Positions 42,248 through 52,564 of a stretch of DNA of 64,000 nt are shown here, piece by piece. The notes beneath the pieces are model-generated. The model made no database searches. It was not told the origin of the DNA and saw only the letters and a list, made by a program, of their open reading frames with translations. Origin of the DNA: Vibrio sp. CB1-14 (GTDB lineage: Bacteria > Pseudomonadota > Gammaproteobacteria > Enterobacterales > Vibrionaceae); the NCBI RefSeq assembly GCF_040412085.2, contig NZ_CP115920.1:2852001-2916000 (forward strand), in the 5' to 3' direction. Position 1 is the first letter of the stretch, and every line of letters begins with the position of its first letter. A program made the position numbers and the translations under genes.

Positions 42248-42914
42248 CACTGTCTCAGACTGGTTATCTCTAAACAGTAACCTACTATTAGGGGCAACAT
42301 GGGAAACCCTATATATGGTTGCCGTAGCAGGAGTGGTTGGCTTCGCCGTCGGTATCCCACTGGGTGTTATTCTGCATACCACTAAAAAAGGTGGCTTGCT
42401 AGAAAACATGCGTTTAAACAGTGTGCTAGGTGCCATTGTTAACGTGGGTCGTTCGGTGCCTTTCTTAGTATTAATGGTAGCGATCATTCCACTGACCAAG
42501 ATTTTGATTGGCACCTTTATCGGTACCACGGCAGCTATTGTTCCACTGACGGTTGGTGCGATTCCATTTGTGGCACGCCTTATTGAAGGCGCACTACTTG
42601 AGGTGCCAACAGGTCTGGTAGAAGCCGCACAATCAATGGGCGCAACACCATACCAAATCATTACTAAGGTACTGCTTCCAGAAGCATTACCTACGATTGT
42701 CAATTCGGTGACAATCACCCTAGTGACACTAGTAAGCTACTCAGCAATGGCGGGTACCGTCGGCGGTGGCGGGCTAGGTGACGTAGCCATTCGCTATGGT
42801 TTCCACCGATACGATGTGACCATTATGGCCGTGACCGTGGTGATGCTCATTGTATTGGTACAAATTATTCAGTCTATCGGTGATGCCGTTGTTCGCCGCG
42901 TAGACCACAGATAA
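42237..42914 (+). CDS. metI: Methionine ABC transporter permease
   Basis: A 225-residue inner-membrane permease with about five helices and the EAA-type coupling loop [24 protein letters not shown]. It begins at the ATG 42237 inside the 3' end of metN. Conserved [20 protein letters not shown] near the end is typical of MetI. Confidence 0.96.
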   Translation: MSFNTVSDWLSLNSNLLLGATWETLYMVAVAGVVGFAVGIPLGVILHTTKKGGLLENMRLNSVLGAIVNVGRSVPFLVLMVAIIPLTKILIGTFIGTTAAIVPLTVGAIPFVARLIEGALLEVPTGLVEAAQSMGATPYQIITKVLLPEALPTIVNSVTITLVTLVSYSAMAGTVGGGGLGDVAIRYGFHRYDVTIMAVTVVMLIVLVQIIQSIGDAVVRRVDHR

Positions 42915-42948
42915 TCGAGATTTTAAGATTTATAACAAGGAGAGAGTC

Positions 42949-43758
42949 ATGAAATTCAACGTTAAGAATTTACTCGCAATTGCAGCTGCTGCATCAGCAC
43001 TTATTCTATCTGGCTGTGGTGAAAAAGAAGTCGACACCAGCAAGATCAAAGTCGGTGTGATGGCAGGTGCAGAAGCACAAGTTGCAGAGGTCGCAGCGAA
43101 GGTTGCTAAAGAGCAATACGGTCTAGACGTTGAGCTAGTCACCTTCACAGACTACGTAACACCAAACGCAGCACTGGACGATGGCTCTATCGACCTTAAC
43201 GCATTCCAACATAAGCCATACCTAGACCAGCAAGTAACGGATCGTAACTACAAGCTGACTATCGCAGGCAACACGTTTGTATACCCTATCGCGGGCTACT
43301 CGAAGCAAGTTAAGTCTGTGGATGAAATCCAAGACGGCGCACGTATCGCAGTACCCAATGACCCAACAAACCTAGGTCGCTCACTACTGCTACTTGAGCA
43401 ACAAGGTCTACTAACTCTACGTGAAGGTGTTGGTCTACTGGCGACAGTTCGTGATATCGAAGAAAATCCAAAGAACATCACTATCGTTGAGCTAGACGCA
43501 GCACAACTACCACGTTCTCTTGATGACGTAGCGCTATCTATCATCAACACAACTTACGCAAGCTCTATCGACCTAACACCTCAACGCGACGGTGTGTTTG
43601 TTGAAGACAAAGAGTCGCCATACGTAAACCTAATCGTTGCGCGTGAAGACAATGTGAACGCAGAAAACGTTCAGAACTTCGTAAAAGCGTACCAAACAGA
43701 AGATGTGTACAACGCAGCTTCTGATATCTTCAAAGGTGGCGTTGTTAAAGGCTGGTAA
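42949..43758 (+). CDS. metQ: Methionine-binding lipoprotein MetQ
   Basis: A 269-residue lipoprotein with lipobox LSGC (C23), in the NlpA/MetQ family. It binds methionine in the periplasm and delivers it to MetNI; the segment NAFQHKPYLDQQ and VPNDPTNLGRSLLLLEQQG are family hallmarks. GGAGAG precedes the ATG. A very strong terminator ends the operon. Confidence 0.96.
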   Translation: MKFNVKNLLAIAAAASALILSGCGEKEVDTSKIKVGVMAGAEAQVAEVAAKVAKEQYGLDVELVTFTDYVTPNAALDDGSIDLNAFQHKPYLDQQVTDRNYKLTIAGNTFVYPIAGYSKQVKSVDEIQDGARIAVPNDPTNLGRSLLLLEQQGLLTLREGVGLLATVRDIEENPKNITIVELDAAQLPRSLDDVALSIINTTYASSIDLTPQRDGVFVEDKESPYVNLIVAREDNVNAENVQNFVKAYQTEDVYNAASDIFKGGVVKGW

Positions 43759-43784
43759 TCTCACCACCTTTGCACCAAACATCA

Positions 43785-43817
43785 AAAAGGGGTTGAAGCT
43801 TAGCTTCAACCCCTTTT
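43785..43817. terminator. Terminator of metNIQ
   Basis: A fifteen-base stem AAAAGGGGTTGAAGC (43785-43799) and GCTTCAACCCCTTTT (43803-43817) around TTA, working on both strands and serving the convergent DUF2310 gene too. Confidence 0.95.
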
Positions 43818-43840
43818 GTATTTTCAATCGATAAATCTGC

Positions 43841-44617
43841 TTACTTTAGGTGATCCCAAGAAATATTGGAGACGATTCGGCAAGAATCGCACTTAAAGTA
43901 AAAGATGTCGTGCAGCGGCTCATCAAGCAACCACTCTCCACCACATTTCGGGCACTTACGTGCTTTTTCTTCCTCGAGGCTCTTACCGCCCACCTTGTAC
44001 AGATAGTAGTACGTTGGGATTTGGGTAATGTACTCGATACGACCGCGAATATCCCAGCCACGACGGAACAGGTCACTGCCTACCTCAGACAGCTCTCGCA
44101 ATGCTGCGTGCTCTGCTTTACAGCCACCTGCCATTTGAATTTCATCGCAAGCTTGCCACTCGGTTTGCCATTTAATCACCGTCTTATGGTCGCCATTGAG
44201 TGTCGGTGGGTTACGGTACAGCGGGATTGGCAGCAAGGTTTCACCACTTCGAAGCGGTGAACAGGTGTGCACATACGTGGTGTACAGCACTTGCCAGCTC
44301 GGCGTTTCATCTTCTGCTGCTTGCTCTGAATTGATATCACGACCCAGCAAGCGAACCTTAGGTGCCAACAGGCAAGCATCCGATAAACGCTTTAAACATA
44401 CTTTTACGAAATCTGAGTGGTTACTTGGATGCAAGCTATCTTGCTCAGGACATACCGCGCGAACAAAGAATTCCCCCTTCCCCATCACCACCGGAAACTC
44501 GCGCCCTAACACTTGGCCGTTATAGCGCAGCGCGTCCATCAGACCGTTAATGCCCTTCTCTACCGCGCTGATCGTAGTGTTATCAAAACACTCAAAATGA
44601 AGCTCTACCACATACAT
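43841..44617 (-). CDS. DUF2310 zinc-ribbon protein
   Basis: A 258-residue cytoplasmic protein. The C-terminal zinc ribbon has CPKCGG and CDSC pairs and the rest follows the DUF2310 family (PF10071), described only as possibly nucleic-acid binding. It starts three bases after syd on the same strand, so the two are probably an operon, an arrangement I believe is common in vibrios. No function is established. Confidence 0.85.
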   Translation of the reverse strand: MYVVELHFECFDNTTISAVEKGINGLMDALRYNGQVLGREFPVVMGKGEFFVRAVCPEQDSLHPSNHSDFVKVCLKRLSDACLLAPKVRLLGRDINSEQAAEDETPSWQVLYTTYVHTCSPLRSGETLLPIPLYRNPPTLNGDHKTVIKWQTEWQACDEIQMAGGCKAEHAALRELSEVGSDLFRRGWDIRGRIEYITQIPTYYYLYKVGGKSLEEEKARKCPKCGGEWLLDEPLHDIFYFKCDSCRIVSNISWDHLK

Positions 44618-44619
44618 AA

Positions 44620-45165
44620 TTAAACGTCAGGCTCCAGACCGTTGAGGAATGTCTCGATATTCTCGGCAACCACATCGCGGCGATCAGTACCCAGACGCTC
44701 AAGAATCACGTTACCAGAGATGTTACAGATAGAAATCACATCCATATCAGCATCGGTGGCCGCAATGAATACGGTTGGTTTGAGCTTAAGGCGGCGCTGA
44801 GTCACTAGGTGACCCAAAATGTTCTCTTGCAGGCGAGTGAAATCATCATCGCTCCACACTTGCAGCAGCGTCAACTCGTTGCCCTGCCATGTGGCATTCA
44901 TATCTGCGCTATACTGATGCCCATAGAAAGCTTTAATGTCATCGTGTAACGTTAGCTCTATCCCTTGCTCGATATTTTCCAAACGCTCAGGGACGTCGCG
45001 GACGCAGGCACGCCAATACACCGATTCGTCATCTTTGCGATCAATACAAGGGGACACTAAGCCATGAAGCTCTTCACTGGCTGGTAGTGTTTGATGCTTT
45101 TCTTGCCAAGCCTGTTGATAGCGCTGTGAAAACGCCTCTAAAGCTTGTTGTACACTTTGATTCAT
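44620..45165 (-). CDS. syd: SecY-interacting protein Syd
   Basis: A 181-residue protein, the same length as E. coli Syd, with the matching stretches [42 protein letters not shown] and [18 protein letters not shown]. Syd binds SecY on the cytoplasmic face and is thought to check the translocon. GGAGAG before the ATG at 45165 favours this start over 45180. It is divergent from queF, as in E. coli. Confidence 0.94.
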   Translation of the reverse strand: MNQSVQQALEAFSQRYQQAWQEKHQTLPASEELHGLVSPCIDRKDDESVYWRACVRDVPERLENIEQGIELTLHDDIKAFYGHQYSADMNATWQGNELTLLQVWSDDDFTRLQENILGHLVTQRRLKLKPTVFIAATDADMDVISICNISGNVILERLGTDRRDVVAENIETFLNGLEPDV

Positions 45166-45275
45166 ATGCTCTCCACTCATCCTTCAATTGTTCGGCGATT
45201 TCCGAGCACAAAGGATGACAGCTATTCAGGGATCTCGTAAAATTCGTTTTATTCTAATCGAAATATCACACAATT

Positions 45276-46121
45276 ATGAGCAAATATTCCAACGCGAAAG
45301 AGCTTTCAGGACTCACACTGGGTCAAAAGACCGATTATGCCAACCAGTATGATGCTACCCTTTTGCAACCTGTACCACGAAGCCTAAACCGTGACGACCT
45401 TGAACTCGGTGATAGCTTGCCATTCCAGGGCTGTGATATTTGGACTATGTATGAGATCTCTTGGCTCAATGCCAATGGCTTGCCACAGGTCGCTGTTGGT
45501 GAAGCTTACATCCCAGCAACCAGTACCAACCTTATCGAATCTAAGTCATTTAAGCTGTATCTCAACAGCTACAACCAAACGCGATTTGATTCATGGGATG
45601 AGGTGCAAAGCACCATCGCCGGCGATCTATCAATCTGTGCCGGTGAAACGGTGACGGTAAAGCTTATCCCAGTAGGTGACTTTGAAAACACCCAGATCGT
45701 TGGCATGAAGGGCGAGTGCATCGACAACCAAGATATTCGTATCGACAGCTACGACTTTGATGCAGCACTGCTTGAAGGTGCATCTGGAGAGGAAGTGGTT
45801 GAAGAAGCACTACATAGCCACCTGCTAAAATCCAATTGCCTTATCACCAATCAACCTGATTGGGGCAGTGTCGAGATCCAATATCACGGCGCAAAGATCA
45901 ACCGTGAAGCCCTGCTACGCTACCTTGTTTCGTTCCGTGAACATAATGAGTTTCACGAGCAATGTGTTGAGCGTATCTTCACAGATATTATGGCGTACTG
46001 TAAGCCAACAGAGCTAACCGTGTATGCTCGCTACACGCGCCGTGGCGGTTTGGATATCAACCCGTACCGCTCAAACCAGCACAGCGCACCTTCTCACAAC
46101 ATGCGTATGGCACGACAGTAA
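45276..46121 (+). CDS. queF: NADPH-dependent 7-cyano-7-deazaguanine reductase
   Basis: A 281-residue bimodular T-fold enzyme that reduces preQ0 to preQ1 in queuosine synthesis. The catalytic cysteine is C188 in [13 protein letters not shown], and the C-terminal [16 protein letters not shown] and [18 protein letters not shown] segments are typical. It is the long (YqcD) form found in gammaproteobacteria. Confidence 0.97.
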   Translation: MSKYSNAKELSGLTLGQKTDYANQYDATLLQPVPRSLNRDDLELGDSLPFQGCDIWTMYEISWLNANGLPQVAVGEAYIPATSTNLIESKSFKLYLNSYNQTRFDSWDEVQSTIAGDLSICAGETVTVKLIPVGDFENTQIVGMKGECIDNQDIRIDSYDFDAALLEGASGEEVVEEALHSHLLKSNCLITNQPDWGSVEIQYHGAKINREALLRYLVSFREHNEFHEQCVERIFTDIMAYCKPTELTVYARYTRRGGLDINPYRSNQHSAPSHNMRMARQ

Positions 46122-46146
46122 GCACTCTCAATTAATGGAAACCGTC

Positions 46147-48429
46147 ATGGGCTCAAAAATTTGGACAGTATTGGCTCTGCTTTGCTCACTGATTGCAGGA
46201 GCAGCGCACGCTAAAACGTCCTTTACGTCTCCGATTTTAGTAGAGGCGGATAAGTTGGTAGATATTGAACCGGCAAAAGCACTGGAGATTGCCAACAAGT
46301 ATCTGACCGATCGTACCTTTGCTGAGCCTAATGACGACCGACTACCGAAACTCAAGCGTGATGACACTGACCAGCGTATTCGCACACCGCTAAGCAGTGT
46401 CAATGCGCTGCAGATCGTTGCCAAGGCTCAGTTCAATCTAGGTGATAGCCAAGCTGCCATGCAGAGTTTGCTGCTTGCTGAGTCGATGACCGAAAAATAC
46501 CAATTGCTGTTTTTGGCGCTGGATGTGCGTATCCTGAAAGCTAGGCTGCACTGGCTTACCACGAACGAAGCAACCAAAGCCTTGGCGACACTCGAGCAAG
46601 TTGAGCGCGACCTTGAGTCAATTCGCAAAGGACAAAACATTGCCAATCGAACCAGCTATCGCATCAAGATTTTGCAAGCACAGATCGCTTCTAACGAAAA
46701 CGATTTTGAGCTAGCCAATAGCCTGTTCCAAGCGGCGCTGTCTTATATTCCGAATGACAAGCTATCAAAATGGCAAATCGACTTTCATACCAAGTTTGGT
46801 AAGCACTATTTACATCACCGTCGATACAACGAAGCCCTGTCTGAACTGCTACTCGCTTACTGGTCTGCCATTGAGCTTAACAGTAGCGACCAGCTAGCGA
46901 GCATCAACCAACAGCTTGCACAACTATTTATGCAACGCCAAGTACTCGACAAAGCGCTTGAGCACTTGTCACAGGCGGCTGACTTCTACGGTACCTACCC
47001 AGAATCCCCAATTCTTGCTGATGTGCTCAAGCAAATGGGGGATGTGTATTATTTGCAAGGTAAATACAACCTAGCGTTAGTGCACTACTTCAACGTGATT
47101 GATCAAAAGAAGACTGATAAGAACATCGAAAAAGTTATCGATATTCGCCTCAGTCTTGCTTCTACCTATTTACAGCTCTACAACTACCCATTGGCGGAGC
47201 AGTATTTGGCACGTGCTGAAAAACTACTTAGCTACTCAGATCTGCCAGAGCTAGAAACCAAAGCGGCGCTGCTTGATGCGGGACTTGGTTACTTCCAGCA
47301 AGATAACAAGCAAGTAATTGGGCAAGCGAAACGAGCATTGACACTCAGCCAATCACTCGCCATGAGCGAGTCTCTTGAACAAGCTTCACTCGAGCAGCAA
47401 GCGTATCAATTACTTGCACTCGGTTATGAGCAAAGTGGCAAGTTTAAACAAGCACTCAGCAACATTAAAAAAGCCAACTCACTGCGTATTTATCAACAAG
47501 CTCAGCTCAATCAAATCAGTGAAGAAGCATTCCGTAAGCAAAGACAGTTTGTCGAGCAAGGTCTGCATTACGAAATCCAAGAGCAAGAGCTTGCTGAAGC
47601 GCTAGAAAAACAAAACAAATTTCAAAAAGTGGCGCTTGGCCTATTCTGTATAGCCTCGCTGTTGGCACTGATGGTCCTGCGCCTAAGCTACACCAATAGG
47701 CGCAATAAGAATGAAGTTGAACAGCTGAATGAAAACCTGTTTACCCACGCGCGTTCAGGTCTGCCGAATCTGCGTCTTCTCAATGCTAACTTGCCAAGCT
47801 CTCTGCAACGTACTCAGCGCTACTTTGAGCAGTGGCAAGTCGGCGAGCTTATCAATGAGCCGCTCAGTGACCGCTTACGCTTTGTGATGATTGATGTGCC
47901 GTTTCTTCGCAATATGTATCTGCAAAACGGTTACGAAGCAGGCTTAGAGTTGGAACGCGCATTTGGTGAGTTTATTCGCAGTAAAATTGAAGCGCCAGCT
48001 CGTATCTATCACTTTTCTGATGCTAACTTGCTGTATATCGAGCCAAGTATCAAGCCACGCACGGCGGAAAGCCTATTTGAAGAGATTCAAAGTTGGATCA
48101 ATGAGTTTGAGCAAGATCGTAAGATCAATCGCATCGTACGAGTCGGCATGGCCAACTACCCATTCCTGCCTCGCGCATACACCGCCATCAACGACAAAGA
48201 GCTGCTCGATATCTTATTAGTCGCCACACACATGGCGCGCGAAGTCAGCATGCGTGAAAGCCAAAGTCATTGGGTTTACCTCAAGGCGATTGATAATGCG
48301 CCAGCAGCAAGCCTTGCCACCGACAATGTCAGACAAGCCTGTCGCACAGCGATAAAACAGGGGTTAATAAAAGTTCACTCTTCTTCTCAGAATGAGGACG
48401 GGTTCAAAAAATCGTTGATGAGTGAGTAA
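46147..48429 (+). CDS. TPR protein with membrane helix and degenerate GGDEF domain
   Basis: A protein of about 760 residues: signal peptide (WTVLALLCSLIAGAAHA), a periplasmic array of tetratricopeptide-like repeats (for example ALVHYFNVIDQKKTDKN, PLAEQYLARAEKLL), a membrane helix at about 494-515 (VALGLFCIASLLALMVLRL), a short coiled coil and a GGDEF-like cytoplasmic domain. That domain keeps the opening GLPNLRLLNANL and FVMIDV but has FSDANLLYIEP where GGDEF should be, so it cannot make c-di-GMP. It may sense a periplasmic signal and act through its partner, the cyclase encoded next. Start 46147 or 46135. Confidence 0.8.
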   Translation: MGSKIWTVLALLCSLIAGAAHAKTSFTSPILVEADKLVDIEPAKALEIANKYLTDRTFAEPNDDRLPKLKRDDTDQRIRTPLSSVNALQIVAKAQFNLGDSQAAMQSLLLAESMTEKYQLLFLALDVRILKARLHWLTTNEATKALATLEQVERDLESIRKGQNIANRTSYRIKILQAQIASNENDFELANSLFQAALSYIPNDKLSKWQIDFHTKFGKHYLHHRRYNEALSELLLAYWSAIELNSSDQLASINQQLAQLFMQRQVLDKALEHLSQAADFYGTYPESPILADVLKQMGDVYYLQGKYNLALVHYFNVIDQKKTDKNIEKVIDIRLSLASTYLQLYNYPLAEQYLARAEKLLSYSDLPELETKAALLDAGLGYFQQDNKQVIGQAKRALTLSQSLAMSESLEQASLEQQAYQLLALGYEQSGKFKQALSNIKKANSLRIYQQAQLNQISEEAFRKQRQFVEQGLHYEIQEQELAEALEKQNKFQKVALGLFCIASLLALMVLRLSYTNRRNKNEVEQLNENLFTHARSGLPNLRLLNANLPSSLQRTQRYFEQWQVGELINEPLSDRLRFVMIDVPFLRNMYLQNGYEAGLELERAFGEFIRSKIEAPARIYHFSDANLLYIEPSIKPRTAESLFEEIQSWINEFEQDRKINRIVRVGMANYPFLPRAYTAINDKELLDILLVATHMAREVSMRESQSHWVYLKAIDNAPAASLATDNVRQACRTAIKQGLIKVHSSSQNEDGFKKSLMSE

Positions 48430-48532
48430 AAAGTCCGCAGTTGAACACTGAATAACGTGACGTTGTGATGTTTTTTGATATTATCGATCAATACATCAAT
48501 AAGATTCCCATCTGGTTTGTTTTAAAGGATTT

Positions 48533-50101
48533 ATGAGCTCACAGGATAGCGAGACATTAGAGCATCTCCACCAGCTTAAAGTGCAGGTGGAGCAATTACG
48601 TGTAGCTCACCGCGATGCTTCGCTTAAGTCGCGTCGTGAACAAGCCATCCTCAAACGTTTCATTTCGACACTCAGCAATAGTCATATTGGTGCCCACTCG
48701 CGCATTGACGATAAACTGATTGAACTCCGCCAAGAATTAGAGCATAACAAGGACATTAGTACTCTGGTGCCCAAGTTTGCCATCTTGGAGCGTCTCATCG
48801 GCCAAAGGTCCGTTTCGATGGAAAAACAACAGCTATCATTGGAAGAGCAAACAAGGCGCAGTGGCGAAACACTGCAGCGCATTGGTGGCTTGCCTGCTCA
48901 AATCAAACGCGACCTGAGGAACGTATTGGCTTTCAACGATAAAAGTTCGTTGAAGCTTACTGACAATGCCGTCAAGCTGCTGGCCATTTATGAGCGCGCG
49001 ACCAAGATAATCACTTCCAACTCTGCATTATTACCAAAAGAATCGGAGCCAACCGAGAATAGTGGTTTACTACAGAATCTCAATGAAGAGCTGCAAAACC
49101 TCATTACTGAACTTGATTTCGATGGTGAACCGGGTGAACAGTTATTCGAGATCCGTTATAAACTACTAACGGACGCTTCATCGAATCAATTACTCGAGCA
49201 TACCTTGCAGGTGTTAAGACTGGTCATTGACGCCACTAAATATGAACGCCGCACCTCGCAGCAGTTCCTAGAACAAGTCAACGGCTCACTTTCTTCGTCA
49301 CTGAAGAACAACTCGCAAAACCTCGATCAAAGCCAGATCTACTTCGAGCAGCGCCAAAATATGAGCAAGGAGCTGCACAACCTGGTCTCTAGCGGTAAAC
49401 GTGGCATTGCCTCAGTGCAAGACTTAGAGGAAGCCAAGCGTGCGATGACGCCATTGTTTGCTCAGCTTGCGTCATTAACGGAGCGTCTGCAACATGCCGA
49501 AGTAAGAGAAGCTGCGCTGATTGAGCAGATGGCACACAACAAGAACCAGCTTGAAGCACTTTACGATAACACACAAGACTATCGTCGCCGTTTAGAAGAC
49601 CAGTCTCAACGTATGCTGCTCGACCCACTGACCAAGGTTTATAATCGCACAGCTCTTTTAGATAAGCTTGAAATTGAATACCGCCGCTGGCTGAAGAATC
49701 AGCACCCACTCTGGGTTGTGGTATTTGATATCGATAAGTTTAAGAGCATCAACCACAACTTTGGTTACAGTGCCGGTGATAAAGCACTAAAGATCATCGC
49801 CAAAACCATCGCCAACTCGGTCGACAAAACCGATACCGTCGCACGCTTCTCTGGTGAAGAGTTTATTTTGATCATGCCCGAGCAGAACGAAGCAACAAGT
49901 TTGGCAAAAGTACGTGAGATCCAGAAAAAAGTCAGTAATTTGCCGTTTAAGTTCCGCGACCAACTGCTCACGATTACCTTAACAGCAACCAGTGCGCTGT
50001 TTAGCCAAAATGACATTCCTGAAGATGTGTTAGAGCGCCTACACAAAACCTTGTCCCACACACAAAAGCTTGGCCCGAACCAGCTCGCGTGGAACCCATA
50101 A
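48533..50101 (+). CDS. Diguanylate cyclase with long coiled-coil N-terminus
   Basis: A 522-residue cytoplasmic protein without membrane segments. Residues 1-350 are helical and rich in Q, E, K and L, a coiled-coil regulatory part. The GGDEF domain follows (DPLTKVYNRTALLDKLE, VVFDIDKFKSINHNFGYSAGD), with the signature SGEEF at 440-444. The first glycine is replaced by serine; several active cyclases tolerate such a change, so activity is likely but unproven. The inhibitory I-site is lost (DKTD instead of RxxD). Located 103 bp after the degenerate-GGDEF gene; the pair appears to match the V. cholerae VC0901-VC0900 neighbourhood. Confidence 0.88.
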   Translation: MSSQDSETLEHLHQLKVQVEQLRVAHRDASLKSRREQAILKRFISTLSNSHIGAHSRIDDKLIELRQELEHNKDISTLVPKFAILERLIGQRSVSMEKQQLSLEEQTRRSGETLQRIGGLPAQIKRDLRNVLAFNDKSSLKLTDNAVKLLAIYERATKIITSNSALLPKESEPTENSGLLQNLNEELQNLITELDFDGEPGEQLFEIRYKLLTDASSNQLLEHTLQVLRLVIDATKYERRTSQQFLEQVNGSLSSSLKNNSQNLDQSQIYFEQRQNMSKELHNLVSSGKRGIASVQDLEEAKRAMTPLFAQLASLTERLQHAEVREAALIEQMAHNKNQLEALYDNTQDYRRRLEDQSQRMLLDPLTKVYNRTALLDKLEIEYRRWLKNQHPLWVVVFDIDKFKSINHNFGYSAGDKALKIIAKTIANSVDKTDTVARFSGEEFILIMPEQNEATSLAKVREIQKKVSNLPFKFRDQLLTITLTATSALFSQNDIPEDVLERLHKTLSHTQKLGPNQLAWNP

Positions 50102-50331
50102 TCTCGCTATATTTTTCAGATAGTTATAGAAACCTTCCTGACATTTGCTACTCTAATAGTTAATCGCTTGTAAATTTTGGCCAAAAGCGCCCGTATAAAC
50201 CTTGCGATAGATAACTATAACAATGAACCCAAAACACCTGCGTTCTCGATTCAGTGGGCACCCGAACAACCAACTTTCTCTTGCCCCACACAAAAGATCG
50301 CAGTATTCGGTTCTAGATAAGGAATTTGCTT

Positions 50332-51693
50332 ATGATCACTCACATTAGTCCCGCGGGTAGCATGGATCTTTTGTCTCAACTCGAAGTTGAGCGCCTTAAA
50401 AAGACCGCGTCTAGTGACCTATATCAGCTGTATCGCAACTGTACGTTAGCGGTACTTAACTCTGGCAGCCACACCGATAACTCAAAAGAGCTACTGGATA
50501 AACACCAATCCTTTGATGTCAACGTCATGCGTCGTGAGCGCGGCATCAAGCTCGAACTCACCAACCCACCAGAGCATGCGTTTGTCGACGGTCAAATCAT
50601 CAAAGGTATTCAAGAGCACTTGTTTTCGGTGTTGCGTGATATCGTCTACGTCAACATGCACCTTGCAGACAATCAGCGCCTAAATCTGACCAACTCGACC
50701 CATATTACCAATCTGGTGTTTGGTATCCTGCGTAATGCAGGCACTTTGATTCCCGGTATCGACCCAAATTTGATTGTCTGCTGGGGCGGTCACTCCATCA
50801 ACCCCACTGAGTATCAGTACACCCGTGAAGTAGGTAACGAGCTTGGTCTTCGTGAGCTGAACATCTGTACCGGTTGTGGTCCTGGCGCGATGGAAGGCCC
50901 GATGAAAGGCGCAGCGATTGGCCACGCCAAGCAGCGTTATACCCACCAGCGCTATCTAGGCCTGACTGAACCGTCCATCATTGCTGCTGAGCCGCCAAAC
51001 CCTATCGTTAATGAACTGGTCATCATGCCAGACATTGAAAAGCGTCTTGAGGCGTTTGTGCGTATCGCTCACGGTATTGTCATTTTCCCTGGTGGCCCGG
51101 GTACAGCCGAAGAGCTACTCTACATACTGGGCATCATGATGCACCCGAATAATACTGAGCAGCCGATGCCAATCGTGTTAACGGGTCCAAAAGAGAGTGA
51201 AGCGTATTTCCGCTCTATTGATGAGTTTGTGCGCTCGACACTCGGTGAGGAAGCCACCAAATACTACGAGATCATCATTGCTGACCCAGAAAAAGCCGCC
51301 AAGATCATGAAGCAGGCCATGCCAGCAGTAAAAGAACACCGCAAGAAAAATGGCGACGCCTACAGTTACAACTGGTCACTGCATATCGAGCCGGAGTTCC
51401 AACTGCCATTCGATCCAACCCACGAGAACATGGCTGGACTCGATCTTCATCTGAATCAGCGCCCAGAAAACTTGGCGGCAGCACTGCGTCAAGCCTTCTC
51501 AGGCATCGTCGCTGGTAATGTGAAAGCAGAGGGTATCCGAGAAATTGAGCGCCATGGACCATTTATGATTGATGGAGACAAAGCCTTGATGAAGAAAATG
51601 GACAAACTGCTCAGCGATTTTGTGACTCAACAGCGCATGAAACTACCGGGTTCTGAGTACATTCCGTGTTATCGCATCGCGAATGGCGAATAA
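50332..51693 (+). CDS. ppnN: Nucleotide 5'-monophosphate nucleosidase PpnN
   Basis: A 453-residue enzyme of the LOG/YgdH family that cleaves purine and pyrimidine monophosphates to base and ribose 5-phosphate and is stimulated by (p)ppGpp in E. coli. It begins [20 protein letters not shown], nearly identical to E. coli PpnN, and has the LOG motif [10 protein letters not shown] (usually GGxGTxxE). The ATG at 50332 is chosen over TTG at 50326. Confidence 0.96.
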   Translation: MITHISPAGSMDLLSQLEVERLKKTASSDLYQLYRNCTLAVLNSGSHTDNSKELLDKHQSFDVNVMRRERGIKLELTNPPEHAFVDGQIIKGIQEHLFSVLRDIVYVNMHLADNQRLNLTNSTHITNLVFGILRNAGTLIPGIDPNLIVCWGGHSINPTEYQYTREVGNELGLRELNICTGCGPGAMEGPMKGAAIGHAKQRYTHQRYLGLTEPSIIAAEPPNPIVNELVIMPDIEKRLEAFVRIAHGIVIFPGGPGTAEELLYILGIMMHPNNTEQPMPIVLTGPKESEAYFRSIDEFVRSTLGEEATKYYEIIIADPEKAAKIMKQAMPAVKEHRKKNGDAYSYNWSLHIEPEFQLPFDPTHENMAGLDLHLNQRPENLAAALRQAFSGIVAGNVKAEGIREIERHGPFMIDGDKALMKKMDKLLSDFVTQQRMKLPGSEYIPCYRIANGE

Positions 51694-51724
51694 AACCTGA
51701 AACTCAGTAGCGTTTTATTTACAA

Positions 51725-51750
51725 TAAAGCCACGTTTCCTCGTGGCTTTA
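51725..51750 (+). terminator. Terminator of ppnN abutting xni
   Basis: TAAAGCCACG (51725-51734) pairs with CGTGGCTTTA (51741-51750), then ATTTT. The xni start codon follows only five bases later, so the stem also covers the place where its ribosome site should be. Confidence 0.85.
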
Positions 51751-51755
51751 ATTTT

Positions 51756-52538
51756 ATGTCAATTCATCTTGTTATCATCGATGCTCTAAACCTGATCCGC
51801 CGAGTCCATGCGGTGCAACCCGATCCCACTGACATAGAAAGAACCATACAGACTACCTCTCGTACACTACGCCGCATCGTTGATGAAGCGCAACCGACGC
51901 ATATTATTGCGGTATTCGATCACCACGAACAAGACAGAGGCTGGCGCGGGGACATCCTGCCTGAATACAAGCAGAACAGAAAGCCAATGCCAGAGCCGCT
52001 CTACAATGGTCTAGATAAAATCCAAGATGCGTGGTGGCAGCTCGGTATTGATTCACTGCTCTCCGAAGGCGATGAAGCGGATGACTTGGTAGCAACACTT
52101 GCCGTTAAAGTTGCCAGTCATGGTGAGAAAGTCACGATTATCTCGACCGACAAAGGTTATTGCCAACTGCTCTCCCCGACTCTACAGATACGAGATTACT
52201 TCCAACATCGCTGGCTGGATGCGCCTTTCATTGAGCAAGAATTTGGCGTAAAACCAGAACAGCTTTCCGATTACTGGGGACTAACAGGCGTGAGTTCGTC
52301 ACAGGTACCAGGCGTTGCTGGAGTTGGCCCAAAGGCAGCAAAAGAGATTTTGACCACGTACAACGACATTGAGTCGGCGTATGCCTCTGATGAGCTTGCA
52401 GCTAAATATCGTAAGAAGCTCGATGAGCACATCGAGATGGCGAGAAAATCAAAGCAAGTATCGGCACTCAAAACAGATATTGAGCTCGGTTTTAATCTGC
52501 AGGATATTCGATTTGAAGGCCTAGGCACGAATACCTAG
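51756..52538 (+). CDS. xni: Flap endonuclease Xni (ExoIX)
   Basis: A 260-residue FEN-family nuclease related to the 5'-nuclease domain of DNA polymerase I. Metal-binding acidic residues are seen in VIIDALNL, AVFDHHEQD, GDEADDLVATLA and ISTDKGY, and a helix-hairpin-helix GVAGVGPKAAKEIL binds DNA. No clear Shine-Dalgarno sequence precedes the ATG, because the ppnN terminator stem ends five bases upstream. Confidence 0.93.
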   Translation: MSIHLVIIDALNLIRRVHAVQPDPTDIERTIQTTSRTLRRIVDEAQPTHIIAVFDHHEQDRGWRGDILPEYKQNRKPMPEPLYNGLDKIQDAWWQLGIDSLLSEGDEADDLVATLAVKVASHGEKVTIISTDKGYCQLLSPTLQIRDYFQHRWLDAPFIEQEFGVKPEQLSDYWGLTGVSSSQVPGVAGVGPKAAKEILTTYNDIESAYASDELAAKYRKKLDEHIEMARKSKQVSALKTDIELGFNLQDIRFEGLGTNT

Positions 52539-52564
52539 ACCTTTTAGAGACGCTCTAAACCAAA

